A DNA stretch of 64,000 bases from Plantago major (Eukaryota > Streptophyta > Magnoliopsida > Lamiales > Plantaginaceae): positions 66,327,187 through 66,391,186 of the forward strand of contig CM048839.1 in NCBI GenBank assembly GCA_026545765.1, read 5' to 3'. Of the stretch, positions 1-10,994 are shown piece after piece. The stretch's first letter is position 1. Each line of letters begins with the position of its first letter. A model generated the notes under the pieces. It was not told the DNA's origin and ran no database searches. It saw nothing but the letters and a program-made list of their open reading frames with translations. A program made the position numbers and the translations under genes.

Positions 1-451
1 AGCATCTTACTCTCAACAGACATATACATACAAATTGATTTTGTACATATGTATCCGTTCAAATGCAGATAGGCGTGGGTAAAATTCGTTTTGCATTAAA
101 TGCTTAGTGAGACACGTCTGTGTTTTTACCGTCCACTATTTTATAGAGAATTAATCTCGTCCGTGAAGATCAAACGCCCATTTCATCAAGGGTCACGAAT
201 GTTCTTCAGCAATGATCACAATCCGTAATTGTAATGTGCCCAATTAATGAAATTTGGCGTATGGCTCTCTGAATCACATCTCTTTTCTGTGACTAGGGGA
301 CAGTCTTTGGACTTATGTATTCAGTTCAGAGATTGTATGTAACTTCACATATAAATGGAAAGATACAAAACAACTGAGGTGTAGTTGACTGAATACAGTT
401 GTACCACATTTCTCCTTTGTGTTCCCCCTCACTTTTTGATCTCATAGATAT
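1..451 (-). other. 3' non-coding spacer of element A
   Basis: No credible ORF. The stretch matches, in the same relative place, the spacer upstream of the accessory gene in S2 (about 40080-40480) and S3 (about 46070-46440). Shared blocks include the palindrome GCATTAAATGC and a short hairpin around the words CATTGCT and AGCAATG. The TATA box and start codon of the accessory gene would be just left of the window. Confidence 0.6.
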
Positions 452-795
452 CTAAGTACCCGTCTCAGAAATCTTTGAAATAGCTATATTACCCTTAACC
501 TTTGATATCTGAGTACCCGTCTCAGATACTTGTTTGCTAAGTGTTTCACCTTTTTCCTTTGATATTCTGGATTCTTGTGCCAGATATCTTATCTCTTCTT
601 TTCCCTTCTTAATCATACTGTGTTCCTGTCTCACTCACACTTTTAGCTTCTTATAGTATATGAGTTCCTGTCTCACTCACACTTTTAGCTTCTTATAGTA
701 TATGAGTTCCTGTCTCAGATACCTTTTTGCCATGAATATCTGGATGCCTGTTCCAGATATCTTTCTCCTTCCTGAGTTTCCGTGTCAGAGATTAG
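452..795 (-). repeat. Hairpin array, pol-accessory spacer of element A
   Basis: Several imperfect units with short self-complementary arms, such as TCTGAG...CTCAGA and CTGGA...TCCAG, enclose a related loop (ACCCGT on the plus strand). Within it, a block of about 42 bp around 612-713 is duplicated in tandem. Equivalent arrays occur in S2 and S3. Confidence 0.7.
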
Positions 796-1225
796 AACTT
801 TTCAGCTCCTTCAGTAGCTCCATTAACCCAAGACTATGTCTCAAGGTTAAGAACCTACTTTCTTGCAAAGGCTTTGTAAAGATATCTGCAAGTTGGTCTT
901 CAGTACCAATCTTGAGTATCTCTATATTGCCTTTTTCAACATGGTCTCTAATGAAGTGGTGTCTAACATCAATGTGTTTTGTTCTTGCATGAAACTTAGG
1001 ATTCTGAGTTATGGCAATAGCACTTGTGTTGTCACATAAAATTGGAGTTTTCTCTTCATTGATCTCATAGAATCTGAGTCGTTGTTGTATCCACAATATC
1101 TGTGAAGCACAACACCCAACAGCAATATATTCAGCCTCTGTGGTAGATGTGGCAATTGAGTTTTGTTTCTTGTTGAACCATGATATTAATCTGGCACCAA
1201 GAAATTGACAAGTTCCTGAGGTACT
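785..1225 (-). pseudogene. RNase H C-terminal part of copia element A pol
   Basis: The minus-strand translation gives the typical end of a Ty1/copia polyprotein: TTEAEY, a CDNTSAI motif with a catalytic Asp, ARTKHIDVRHHFIRD, and ADIFTKPL near the C terminus. It continues the RT/RNase H reading found at 3464-4320; the two parts are separated by the MULE at 1235-3454. RNase H removes the RNA strand of the cDNA hybrid. Genome pipelines often misname this fold as an uncharacterised mitochondrial or RxLR-like protein; here it is clearly pol. Confidence 0.88.
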
Positions 1226-1234
1226 TTTTCTATC
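1226..1234. repeat. Target-site duplication of the MULE, left copy
   Basis: TTTTCTATC lies directly before the left terminal inverted repeat and recurs at 3455-3463. Removing the 2220-bp insert plus one copy restores an RNase H sequence matching S2 at about 41070-41095. Nine bases is the duplication length typical of Mutator-like elements. Confidence 0.85.
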
Positions 1235-1502
1235 TACTAAAACTTAAAAGAGTCCTATATACTATGAGAGTCCATCAGAGTCCTGAACAAATACACAATT
1301 ATACACAATTTGGGGATGACTTGGTTTCTATTCAAATTCGCGGGTCAATTTGCGGATCCTGGGTTGCGGGTTCGGTAATATGGATCTAAAAACGGATAGT
1401 CAGATTAATATAAATACCCTATTTTTTTTTCTTTCATTTCCTTCTTTCTTCTCTCTCTCTACCCTCTCCTCTTCCTTTCTCTCTCTCTCTTTTCCGATCA
1501 CA

Positions 1503-1789
1503 TTTTCGGCGATATCTCCGCCGTCCGACCACCAATCTTCAATCCGATCGCATATTTGAGTAGCCCGTGGCCCGATCTACCTTTCTACCGGTTTCGTTTT
1601 TTCATTTGGTCGACTTTTGAAACGGTTGGCCGGAATTCGAAGGCTTTTCCGGCGATATCTCCGCCGTCCAGCTACCAATCTTAAATCCGATTGCATATTT
1701 GAGTAGCCCATTGCCCGATCTACCTTTCTACCGGTTTCGTTTTTTCATTTGGTCGACTTTTGAAACGGTTGGTTGGAATTCGAAGCTTT
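1503..1789. repeat. Direct duplication of about 144 bp inside the MULE
   Basis: Two adjacent copies share GGCGATATCTCCGCCGTCC, TTTGAGTAGCCC, CCCGATCTACC and TTTCATTTGGTCGAC in the same order. A third partial start appears near 1786. The block is much richer in CG dinucleotides than the rest of the MULE, which suggests a captured genomic fragment. Confidence 0.75.
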
Positions 1790-2084
1790 TCCGGTTATTT
1801 TCTCCGGCGGATCTCCGACTACACAACACATATAAGTCATAACCTTGCCATTTCCTCAATTTTCAGGTTTCTTCTCTCGATTCTTCAGTTTTTTTCATTT
1901 TTTGTTTGGTTTTGGTGATTTTTACTGATTTCGCGTAACTTTATATTTCATGTGTAATTTTGTTGATGTTTTAACCTTAATTGTGCATGCTTGACCTGTA
2001 ATTGTTGATGTTTGCGTGTCTGAACTATATTGATAATGTTGAAGTGATTGTTGTTGTGCATGATATGCTTCGTTTTCTGTTGTT

Positions 2085-2860
2085 TTGGTTGTAATTGTTG
2101 ATTGTTAAGGGTAAATTGGTGATTCCTATGTTTATGCTTCATTTTTGCTTCGGTTATTATGCTTCATTTTTGGCTTCGATTATTATGTATGAATAGCATA
2201 TATTTATACTGTAATTGTTGACTGTTAAGGGGAAATTGGTTATCCCTATGTTTATGCTTCATTTTAGCTTCGGTTATTATGTATGAATAGCCTATGTTTA
2301 TACTGTAATTGTTGATTGTTAAGGGTAAATTGGTGATGCCTATGTTTATGCTTCATTTTTGCTTCGATTATTATGTATGAATAGCCTATGTTTGTACTGT
2401 AATTGTTAATTGTTAAGGGTAAATTGGTGATGCATATGTTTATGCTTCATTTTTCCTTCCGTTATTATGCTTCATTTTTTACTTCGATTATTATGTATGA
2501 ATAGCCCATGTTTATACGATAATTGTTGATTGCTAAGTGTAAATTGGTGATGCCTATTTTTTATGCTTCATTTTTTCTTCGGTTATTATGCTTCTTTTTT
2601 GCATCGATTATTATGTATGAATAGCATATGTTTATATTGTCATTGTAGATTATTAGGGGTAAATTGGTGATGCCTATGTTTATACTGTAATTGTTGATTG
2701 TTAAGGGTAAATTGGTGATGTCTATGTTTATGCTTCATTTTTTCTTCGGTTATTATGCTTCATTTTTTTCCTTCGATTATTATGTATGAATAGCCTATGT
2801 TTATACTGTAATTGTTGATTGTTAATTAAGGGTAAATTGGTGATGCTTGAATATAGGTAT
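2085..2860. repeat. AT-rich minisatellite in the MULE, about 8 units
   Basis: The words TTGTTGATTGTTAAGGG, TAAATTGGTGAT, TATGCTTCATTTTT and TTATTATGTATGAATAG recur in order about every 94-126 bases. Units differ in whether the TATGCTTCATTTTT module is single or double, so the array evolved by unequal exchange. No coding potential. Confidence 0.8.
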
Positions 2861-3454
2861 TTTTTTTCATCTTTTGAAAAAAAGAATATTGTTTAGGTTT
2901 TTATGTAAATTGTCTATGTCTATATGTAAATTGTTGATGTTAATTGTTTATTTTTTATTGCATATAGTAGGTTTTCGTAAAAATGGTGGTTGAATGATTG
3001 ATGATAAAGATGGAGGAGTTGACGAACAAGTCAAGGGTGTTTTTTTTTTGTTTGCGAGGATGAATGTAGTTAGGATATAGTGATTTTAAATTTTTTGTAT
3101 TGTTTTTTATGTAGTGACATTTTATTGATTGATGAATGAAATTGATTTCTATGTTTATTTTATAAATATTGAGTTTTTTGAGATAAATAGCTTGTCATCA
3201 ATAATTTTACATTAAACATAGACAATTATATACCAAACATAAGCAATTTGTCCCAAAGTATCAATATGATTGGATGGACACATGAAAGCGGATTGTGTAT
3301 TATAAGGGAAAAATGTGGGTCGACCCGGGTCAAGCGGGTCAACCCACGAAAAAAATCATATTATATAGTTTTATGTATAAATTGTATATATTTGTATATT
3401 ATGTAGGACTCTCAAGGACTCTCATTATATTGTGGACTCTCAGGAGACGGACTC

Positions 3455-3463
3455 TTTTCTATC
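3455..3463. repeat. Target-site duplication of the MULE, right copy
   Basis: TTTTCTATC again, directly after the right terminal inverted repeat; the RNase H/RT reading of element A resumes here. Confidence 0.85.
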
Positions 3464-4936
3464 AAGCAATGATCCAGCATAGTCAGCATCAGAATAGCCG
3501 ACTAAACTCAATCCACTGTCTTTTAGATACCACAATCCAACTTCTACAGTACCGTTTACATACCATAATATTTTCGTGGCAATGTTGTAGTGTGATTGCA
3601 TTGGATTTGTCTGAAATCTAGCACACACTCCAACTACGTATTGAATATCAGGTCTACTTGTAGTGAGGTATAATAGAGTCCCAATCAATTTCCTATACTT
3701 GTGTTCTTCAACACTCTTGTCAAATTCAGTATAGGTCATTTTGGTTCCAATGCTCATAGGTATCTTAGCATTCTTATCAGAAGGCTTTAGATTAAACTTG
3801 TTGAGCATATCCTTTACATACTTTGTTTGACTAATGAATATTCCATCATTAAGTTGCTTGACTTGCAATCCTAGGAAGTAGTTTAATTCTCCCATCTTGC
3901 TCATCTCAAATTTACTTTTCATGAAGTCTTCACAAAGTTGCTTGTCTTTAGATCCAAATATTATGTCATCAACATATACTTGAACTAAAAGTAGTTTCCC
4001 TTCATTGTTCAAAGTAAAGAGTGTTTTATCAACATCTCCTTTCTTGAAGCCACTTTCCAGCAAGTATTTGGCTAAAGTATCATACCATGCTCTCGGAGCC
4101 TGTTTCAGTCCATACAGAGCCTTCTGAAGCTGATAAACCATTCTATTTTCTGTGGAAACCTCAACTCCTGGTGGTTGTTCAACATAGACTTCCTCAGCAA
4201 GTTCACCGTTTAGGAATGCACTTTTGACATCCATCTGATAAACTTTAAAGTGTTTATGAGCTGCAAAGGCTAGAAATAGTCTAATTGCATCCAATCTTGC
4301 AACTAGAGAATATGACTCATCAAAATCTAGTCCTTCTGTCTAGGTGAATCCCTTAGCAACCAACCTTTCTTTGTTTCTGGTTATTTCACCAGACTCATTC
4401 ATTTTATTTCTGAAAACCCACTTGGTTCCAATTACAAATATTCCATCAACAAATGGAACCAGTTTCCAGACTTTGTTTCTCTCAAATTGATCCAACTCTT
4501 CTTGCATTGCAGAGATCCACTCTTCATCTTTCAATGCTTCTTCTATAGTTTTAGGTTCAATGTTTGAGATGAAACATCCATAAAGAGAGTCAGCAATTGC
4601 TCTCCTAGTTCTAATTCCTTGGTCTAAAGGACCAATCACATCCTTGGTAGGATGATTTCTTATCCATTTGAAAATGGGTTTTGAACTAGTAGGATCAGTA
4701 TCATTTTGATCTGAATGTGAATCAATATGATCTTGATAAGATACTTGTGCAGTATCTGAGATATCTGGCACACGGGAAATGCCATAGATATCTGACACTT
4801 TTTCAGTGTTAGAGATATCTGGAATTTGATTTTCAGCAAACTCATTCTCAGAAACCTCTTCATGATGATGGTTCTCATCAACCTGTTCCATTTCTGGAAT
4901 TCTCATAGGAAATTCTTCATCATGTCTTAGAGTCAT
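3464..4936 (-). pseudogene. Reverse transcriptase and linker of copia element A pol
   Basis: Reverse transcriptase copies element RNA into cDNA. The minus-strand translation shows WISAMQEELDQFERNKVW at the RT start, then [25 protein letters not shown], the catalytic VYVDDIIFG box and the RNase H entry SDADYAGSL. The acidic linker before RT (about 4660-4936) contains repeated SDI/PDIS words whose DNA carries GATATC palindromes. One in-frame stop (near 4340, at [11 protein letters not shown]) interrupts the frame, and the MULE cuts RNase H at the low-coordinate end. S3 encodes a close homologue at 43800-45400. Confidence 0.9.
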
Positions 4937-6320
4937 CTAATTGTTACTAAGCAATGGTTGCTTTTCATCGTCAGATTCATCCTCAAAGGGAATGACAGAA
5001 TTGTTTCCTTTTGAGGATTCTTCTTCAGAATCTTTAATCATTAGTTCTTTGAACCTATCTGAGATTCTTCAATCTTTTGCATTCTTTTGTTGTAGATTCT
5101 ATTGGCTTTGCTATTCAGAGAATAACCAAGAAATACTCCTTCATCTGCTTTTGGTTGAAATGTTCTCAAGTATTCTTTTCCATTGTTAAGAACAAAACAT
5201 CTGCAACCAAACACCCTTAGATGTTTGATACTAGGGGGTCAACCAATCAAAAGTTCATAAGGAGTTTTGTCATGGTGTTTGTTAATCAAACATCTATTTT
5301 GAGTGTAGGAGGTTGTGTTAACAGCTTCAACCCAATAGATTTCACTTATTCCAGTGTCAGCAAGCATTGTTCTTGCTGCTTCTTTTAGGGTTCTATTCTT
5401 CCTTTCAGAAACACCATTTTGTTGTGGTGTCCTTACTGAAGATAGTTGATGTTGTATACCTTTGCAGGTACAAAACTCTTTCATGCACTGGTTCACAAAC
5501 TCAGTACCATGGTCTGTTCTAATTACAGATACCTTGCCATTTTTCATGACTTCAAGCTTACTCAGCAAGTTGGGTATCTCAACCCTTGCATCAGATTTTT
5601 GTTTGAGAAAAACAACCCAAGTGAATCTTGAGTAATCATCAACAACAACAAGACCATACTTCTTTCCTGCATAACTAGTTACAGAGGATTCAAAAAGATC
5701 CATATGTAACATTTGGAATGGCCTTTCAATGGAGTGTCTAGTTTTAGACTTGAAAGATGTTTTGGATTGTATCCCCATTTGGCAAGCTGAGCAGATACCA
5801 TCTTTTCTATATGCCATTTTGGGTAAACCAACCACCAATTCTTTCTTGACTAGCTTGTTCAGATTTTTGAAGTTCAAGTGACTCATTCTTTTATGCCATA
5901 GCCAATTTTCTTCAGTGTGGCCAGACTGACTCACCATGAGACATTTTCAGTTGTGGCAGATGCCCAGTCAGCAACATAAAGATTTTCTTTTCGCCTAGCA
6001 ACCAAGACTGTCTGCTTTGACTCATTGTCAATTACTTTGCATAGTTTTGACTTGATCTTTACAGTGTACCCTTTGTCTACAATTTGACACATGCTTAGGA
6101 GATTATATTTCAATCCCTTTACATATAGTACTTCAGAGATTGTAAGTGCTCCAAACTTCAGATTGCCAAAACCTATGGTTGGATTTTCATCTCCTCCAGC
6201 AAATCTAATAATTGGTCCTTTATTGCATTTTCTGTAGTTAATCAGATTTGCTTTGTCTCCTATCATGTGCTTCCCACATCCACTATCAAAATGCCACTTC
6301 GGGTTCTTCCTCAGAGTGTT
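4937..6320 (-). pseudogene. Protease and integrase of copia element A pol
   Basis: The protease active site WHFDSGCGKHM lies near 6270-6300. Integrase inserts the cDNA. Its zinc-binding His-His-Cys-Cys region (LWHKRMSHLNF and CSACQMG) and the catalytic Asp, Asp, Glu in HMDLF, RTDHGTEF and GVSERKNR are visible at about 5240-5940. The frame shifts near 5931 between protease and integrase, and a stop follows YELLIG at 5239. Gag and protease are fused in frame at 6320/6321, exactly where S3 has a 1192-bp GT-AG segment. Confidence 0.88.
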
Positions 6321-7650
6321 CTCGTCAGCCATTAGGCAAGGCTCAATGTTGGAGCGATCCAGATAGATCTCCTCAGTAACCCCACATAATACCCTTTTCT
6401 TTTGACCAAAGTAAACCAATTCATGAGTGATGCCACATAATTCTGGAGAAGGTAGTTTGGAGTCATCTGAGTCTTCTTCCTCAGATTCTGACTCAATATC
6501 AAGAGCATCCAGTTGGATTTGAATCTTTTTCCTTTCTTCATTAAGCATAGCTCTCTGGCCTCTCTTGAAGTTTCTTCTATCTTTCTTGTCACCTGTTTTT
6601 AGGTTAATGAAAACAGGGAAGTCTCTTTCAAAATGACCAGGTTTCTGACAATTGAAACAGATATCGTTTCCGATTTCTGCTTCTTCAGTACTAGATGCTT
6701 GCTGAGCCGGCTTGTTCAGCGAGCTTAACATCTGCATATTTTTGTACTGGTGATAGTTTGATCCTAGATGCTTTTTCAGCTTCTCTTTGGCTTTTCTTCT
6801 CTCAATCTCCCGACTGACATATTTTCTCATTTGCTTTACAGCAACATCATCTTCCTCAGTCATTTCCTTGGTATCCTTCTTTTCAGAAGTACCTTGTGTT
6901 ACTAAAGCAACATTGTGAACTTTCTCAGCAATTATTTGTTCTCTCTGAGTAGTTTCATAGTTGACAGTAGCTAAGTGGGAAAAGAGTTCTACTGGAGTCA
7001 TATTTGGCATTCCTTGGTTGAAATAAAAATACAGAGTATGTTCCCAGTTTTGATTCAAGCTTCTCACGATAGTCTTAACCTTTTCAGAGTTAGAGTATCT
7101 CTCACTTTCACCAAGTGCAACCATTTCACTCATCAGTGTTGTAATTCGGAAATCTAGTTCTTCAAGAGTCTCTGGGGGACCTTGTTTAAAGTTTTGAAAT
7201 TTAAGCTTCAAAACTTCGAACTTATTTTCCTTTGTTTTCTCAGTGCCGGCACAGATTTCTTCAATCAGTTGCCAGGCCACTTTCTCATTTTTTGCACCCC
7301 ACAGTTTACACTGTATGTGCTCTGGAGTGGAACGTATGATGATAATGTGAGTCTGACCATCCAGTCGATTTCTCTTGGCATCTTTCGATCTCCAGAGCTC
7401 TCTGGGCTTTGGCTCGTAAACTGGTTGACGCACCTGTTTCTGAGGAACCACCACTTGGTTCTTCATTAGTGGGAACTATGTCTCTACAATTAGAAACCTC
7501 CATGACCGGCTTGAGTTGTTGAATGACTATGGGGCCATTCTTTATTACTTCAATCATTTCGTCACTGTTGTCTTCTAGGTGGAGCATCATGTTGTTCATC
7601 CGTTTCTCATAGTTCTCTGGCTTGAGAATTGGAGCGTCACTTAAAGACAT
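6321..7650 (-). pseudogene. Gag of copia element A
   Basis: Gag forms the virus-like particle and binds RNA. The start MSLSDAPILKPENYEK lies at 7650, after the primer binding site and a short leader, and matches the gag start preserved in element B (9425). A Gag core (ENKFEVLKLKFQNFKQGPPETLEEL), a basic coiled-coil stretch and one zinc knuckle follow. The knuckle reads CFNCQKPGHFERDF, so its last Cys is replaced by Phe, probably inactivating RNA binding. A frameshift near 7400-7470 separates the first part of gag from the rest. The reading ends ...CLMADE and runs directly into protease. Confidence 0.85.
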
Positions 7651-7754
7651 CCTGCAGCAAACACACTAAACAGACAAATCAAGAGTAGGTGAAAAGCAGT
7701 TAGTGGGAACTTATCTGGGATCTAGGTTCAGTGCAGAAGGCTTGGGAACCTCCC

Positions 7755-7766
7755 GCTCTGATACCA
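7755..7766 (-). other. Primer binding site (tRNA-Met type), element A
   Basis: On the minus strand TGGTATCAGAGC follows the 3' end of the LTR after two bases. This is the usual initiator-Met tRNA site of Ty1/copia elements and fixes the element's orientation. Confidence 0.92.
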
Positions 7767-7768
7767 CT

Positions 7769-9346
7769 TTTTGGTCCAGATAACGGCAAAGGAAAAGACT
7801 AGAGGGGGGGGGGGTGAATAGTCTTTTACAACTTTTGTCGATAAACACAATTTCTCAGATATCTGTGAAGATATCTAATACTTAATTTCAGAGAGCGGAA
7901 GACTTTTCTGTGATAAGTGGACGTGCTCAGCAAGATATAAGTGTGTAAAAACTCAGGAAGGTAAATAAAGCAAGTAATAAGTTCTAGAAAGTAAATAACA
8001 CAGATCTTTATAGTGGTATCTGAGGGTGGCGTAATCCCTCAGCTAATGCACTCGCCCTTTCTCAGGACTTGAAATTCACTAAGATAGATATTGAGTTCTC
8101 CTTACAATAAACTTATCCCTTAATTTCCTTTTACACTAGGTTCCCAACCAAGTGTTCCCCATGAGTTATTCCCCGGCTTTCTCAGCCAAGTACATCCTGT
8201 ACTCAGAAACCTTTGAGCTTTTCCTTAGTTTCCCAAACGAAGTACTTCCGATGCTCAGTAACCTTGGAGTTATTCCTTAGTTTCCCAAACTAAGTACTTC
8301 CTGTACTCCACGCCGTTTAAGGTGTTGGTTAAGGTAGTTTGTGAGGTGAGTAGTCTGAATAACTTTCTCAGTTATGTAGGAATACTCTATAGAACAAGAA
8401 TCACTTAACACACTTCCCAATGTGTGGTGATATGTTCTTTATTGACCCAAGTCTATGTTAAATGTTCTGGAGAATGAAACTCAGATACTTGATCTTTTGA
8501 TTCAACTCCTTCACAGATAGCAATGCTTGTTAAGGATCAGGTTACTTAGAACTTTCGTGCTACTTATAATTCAAGAGCTTAGTCGCAACTGTAAGCTAAT
8601 GAGTAAGTAGGTTGAAGGCTTGTATGCTTGAATGAATAAGTTCGTTCTGTGTTTTCTGTGTAAGTTCAAGGTGTAAGTTCTTGGAGTATTTCAAGCATTC
8701 TAAGTGGTAATATTTATAGTTGAAAATCATGCCGTTTGAATAGTATCCTTTAGGCTAAATGAAATTCAAACTATTGATATATGTAAATAGTACTACAGAA
8801 GACGTTGTCTCTTTTCAGAGATTTCCTCTTTTGTTCAGATGCCTCTGTCTGTGCATTTATTGCATTGTACTATTTTTGTCCTATAGTGCCAACGTAACTA
8901 TGCACGCTTTCTGAAGCATTGCATGTCCCTTTCCAGAGACCTTCACATCTCCAGATACCAGTTGAGACATTGTTTCCCTGAAACATAGTTTTATCCAGGG
9001 TATCTAAGTGTAGATATCTGTGGGCACTTTTCCTTATTCAGAAACCATGTGTTCTCAAATATCTGGACATAGGTATCTGATGACCTTCATCTTCAACAAT
9101 CTTGTGATGTCTTGAAATCTTCAAAATTTGTTGACCTCTCCTGCTGGATGCCTTCTTCTTGGTCTTCTTCAAAGATATAAAAATTACGTTCAGAGACCAA
9201 ATATCCTATACAAGATTTGCTAGACTAACATACTTAGTGATTTTCCTCTTTTACAGTGTTCAAGTGAACCAAGAGTACTAACCACCTTTCTGAGCTAAGA
9301 TAAGTCATTAGATTGCTGATAAAAAACTAAACAGATATTCCTAATA
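7769..9346 (-). mobile_element. 5' LTR of copia element A, 1578 bp
   Basis: The ends match those of the other family LTRs (TGTTAGGAATATCTG at the start, ATCTGGACCAACA at the end), but both terminal dinucleotides are decayed (TA at the 5' end, AA instead of CA at the 3' end). The LTR contains the homopolymer hairpin at 7793-7827, three copies of an approximately 55-bp hairpin-forming repeat at about 8155-8335, and many AGATATCT palindromes. The outer flank is gag of element B; its matching duplication would lie outside the window. Confidence 0.88.
7793..7827 (-). other. Homopolymer-loop hairpin near LTR 3' end
   Basis: AAAAGACT (7793-7800) and AGTCTTTT (7820-7827) are perfect complements enclosing 11 G (11 C on the element strand). 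The arrangement is shared by all five family LTRs that reach this point. Confidence 0.8.
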
Positions 9347-9425
9347 ATTCCAGATGCAACAACATGTTGTTCTTCCATTTTTCGTAGTTTTCTTGCTTGA
9401 GGACAGGAGCATCACTCCGAGACAT
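9347..9425 (-). pseudogene. Gag start of copia element B, 26 codons
   Basis: The minus-strand translation from ATG at 9425 gives MSRSDAPVLKQENYEK and continues 10 residues, closely matching element A gag (MSLSDAPILKPENYEK). The reading is cut at 9346 by the outer end of the LTR of A. This shows that A inserted into B, in the same orientation. The rest of B lies beyond the left end of the window. Confidence 0.85.
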
Positions 9426-9529
9426 TCTTCAGCAAACACACTAAATGAACAAATAAAGTGTAGTTGTTAAATAGTTAGTGGGCACTTATATGGGATCTAG
9501 GTTCAGCGCAGAAGGCTTGGGAACCTCCT

Positions 9530-9541
9530 GCTCTGATACCA
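9530..9541 (-). other. Primer binding site (tRNA-Met type), element B
   Basis: TGGTATCAGAGC on the minus strand, two bases after the LTR end, identical to the site of element A. Confidence 0.9.
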
Positions 9542-9543
9542 CT

Positions 9544-10994
9544 TGTTGGTCCAGATAATGGCAAAGTAAAAGACTAACCGGGGGGGGGGGGGTGAATAGT
9601 CTTTTTAAACTTTTGGTCGATAAACACAGTTTCTCAGATATCTGTAAAGATATCTGATACTTAATTTCAGAGAGCGGATGGCTTTCTGTGATAAGTGCAC
9701 GTGCTCAGCAGAGTAAAAGTGTGTAAATACTTAACAGGATGAATAAAGCAATGTAAATGCAGTAAGTAAATAACACAGCAAATTATAGTGGTATCTGAAG
9801 GTGGCGTAATCCTTCAACTAATCCACTTCGGCCTTTCTCAGACCTAGAATCCACTAAGATAGATAAATGAGGTACCCTTACAATTACCCTATCTCTCGAT
9901 TCCTACAACACTTGGTTCCCAACCAAATGTTTCCCCCCGAGTTATTCCATAGATAATCTGAGCCAAGTACTTCCTCTACTCAGAAACCTTTTTGAGCTAT
10001 TCGTTAGTTTCCAAAACTAAGTACTTCATGTGCTCAGTAACCTTGGAGTTGTTCCATAGTTTTCTAAACTAAGTACTTCTTGTACTCCACGCCAGTTGGT
10101 GTGTGGTTAAAGTAGTTTGTTAGGTGAGCTTCTTTATACATGTTCTAGAGAATGAATCTCAGATACTTGATCTTTTGATTCAACTCCTTTATAGATAGCA
10201 ATGCTTGTTAAGGATCAGGACACTTAGAACTTGTATGCTACTTAGAGTTCTAGAGCTTTAGTCGCAACAGAAAGCTAGAAGATAAGTAGTAAGAAAGCTT
10301 GTATGCTTGAGGGATCACTTGAAGATATTTAGTAAGTTGTAGTTTCAATGTGAGTTCAAGTTGTAATTAAGTTCTTGGTGTCTCTTCAAGTATTCTAAGT
10401 GGTGATATTTATAGTTGAATTTGAAGCCGTTTGAATAGTATCTGTTAGGCTCAATTCAAATTCAAACTATTTACATCTATATATTGTACTGCATAGTTCT
10501 TTGTCTTCTTCATCAGAGACTTCTGCTTTTGTGCATACATTTATGTCCGAGTAATAAATGCATTGTACTATATTTGTCCTGTTGTCTCAACGGATATGTG
10601 AAGCTTTCTGAGAATCGACACGTTCCTTACTCAATACACTTGTGTTCTCAGATATCCATTGACTAACTTGTTTAATCAAAACACTTGTTGACTCAAGGTT
10701 TCTGGACATAGGTATCTGAGGAGACTTTTCTCCTTAGTCTTTAGCAATCTTGAGCAAACTTCAGTCTTCTGGAAATGAGTTCCTTTGCTTGGATGCTTCC
10801 TTCTTGGTCTTTTTCAAATAAATAAAAATTACATTCCAAGACCTAACATCCTATACAAGATTTGCTACACTAACATACTTAGTGATTTACCTCTTTTTTT
10901 ACAGTGTTCAAGTGAACCAAGAGTAATAAGCACCTTTCTAAGCTAAGATAAGTCATTAGGTTGCTGATGAAAATCTAAACAGATATTCCTAACA
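9544..10994 (-). mobile_element. 5' LTR of copia element B, 1451 bp
   Basis: It starts TGTTAGGAATATCTG and ends ACCAACA on the minus strand, with intact TG...CA ends. It contains the poly-G/C hairpin at 9568-9605 with 13 G, and hairpin-forming tandem repeats at about 9945-10100. It is shorter than the LTRs of A and S2, partly through loss of sequence between the hairpin repeats and the promoter-proximal half. Confidence 0.88.

Larger units (their letters stand above)
1235..3454. mobile_element. Non-autonomous Mutator-like element (MULE), 2220 bp
   Basis: The insert is flanked by a 9-bp duplication and bounded by diverged terminal inverted repeats of roughly 60-85 bp. Both ends carry several GAGTCC words that align without gaps over the first 50 bases (1235 onward against the reverse complement of 3454 leftward). 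No transposase ORF is visible. The interior has a CT-rich, GC-richer block with a duplicated unit (1503-1789) followed by AT-rich tandem repeats. The first block looks like a plant 5' UTR/leader, so a Pack-MULE with a captured gene fragment is possible but unproven. Confidence 0.82.
1..9346 (-). mobile_element. Ty1/copia (Sirevirus-like) element A, 5' part
   Basis: Reading on the minus strand, the order is LTR (7769-9346), tRNA-Met-type primer binding site, gag, protease, integrase, RT and RNase H, then a hairpin-rich spacer running off the left end. The domain order (integrase before RT) defines Ty1/copia. The long LTR, coiled-coil-rich gag and long 3' spacer suggest the Sirevirus group. The 3' LTR and the accessory gene seen in related copies S2 and S3 would lie left of base 1. 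The element is dead: gag is frameshifted, a stop lies in RT, and a MULE interrupts RNase H. It inserted 26 codons into gag of another family member (B). Confidence 0.9.
9347..10994 (-). mobile_element. Ty1/copia element B, 5' end only
   Basis: The visible part comprises a 1451-bp 5' LTR, the primer binding site, the leader and the first codons of gag, all on the minus strand. It belongs to the same family as A. Its outer end abuts the truncated 3' LTR of the gag-only element, so B inserted there. The rest of B is displaced beyond the window by the insertion of A. Confidence 0.85.

Noticed and set aside
702..992. Plus-strand ORF opposite RNase H of element A
   Set aside because: It is the reverse-strand shadow of the hairpin array and pol. 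The same opposite-strand ORF appears wherever this pol segment occurs, because of codon bias in pol.
785..1225. RxLR effector-like or mitochondrial protein
   Set aside because: Such names come from automatic annotation of copia RNase H. The motifs ARTKHIDVRHH and ADIFTKPL identify pol.
2085..2860. CRISPR-like or centromeric repeat
   Set aside because: Irregular AT-rich minisatellite units without unique spacers, fully inside a MULE in a plant genome.
7801..7814. G run as an assembly artefact
   Set aside because: The same run, with different length, lies in the same hairpin in five LTRs at independent places, so it is real even if exact lengths are uncertain.
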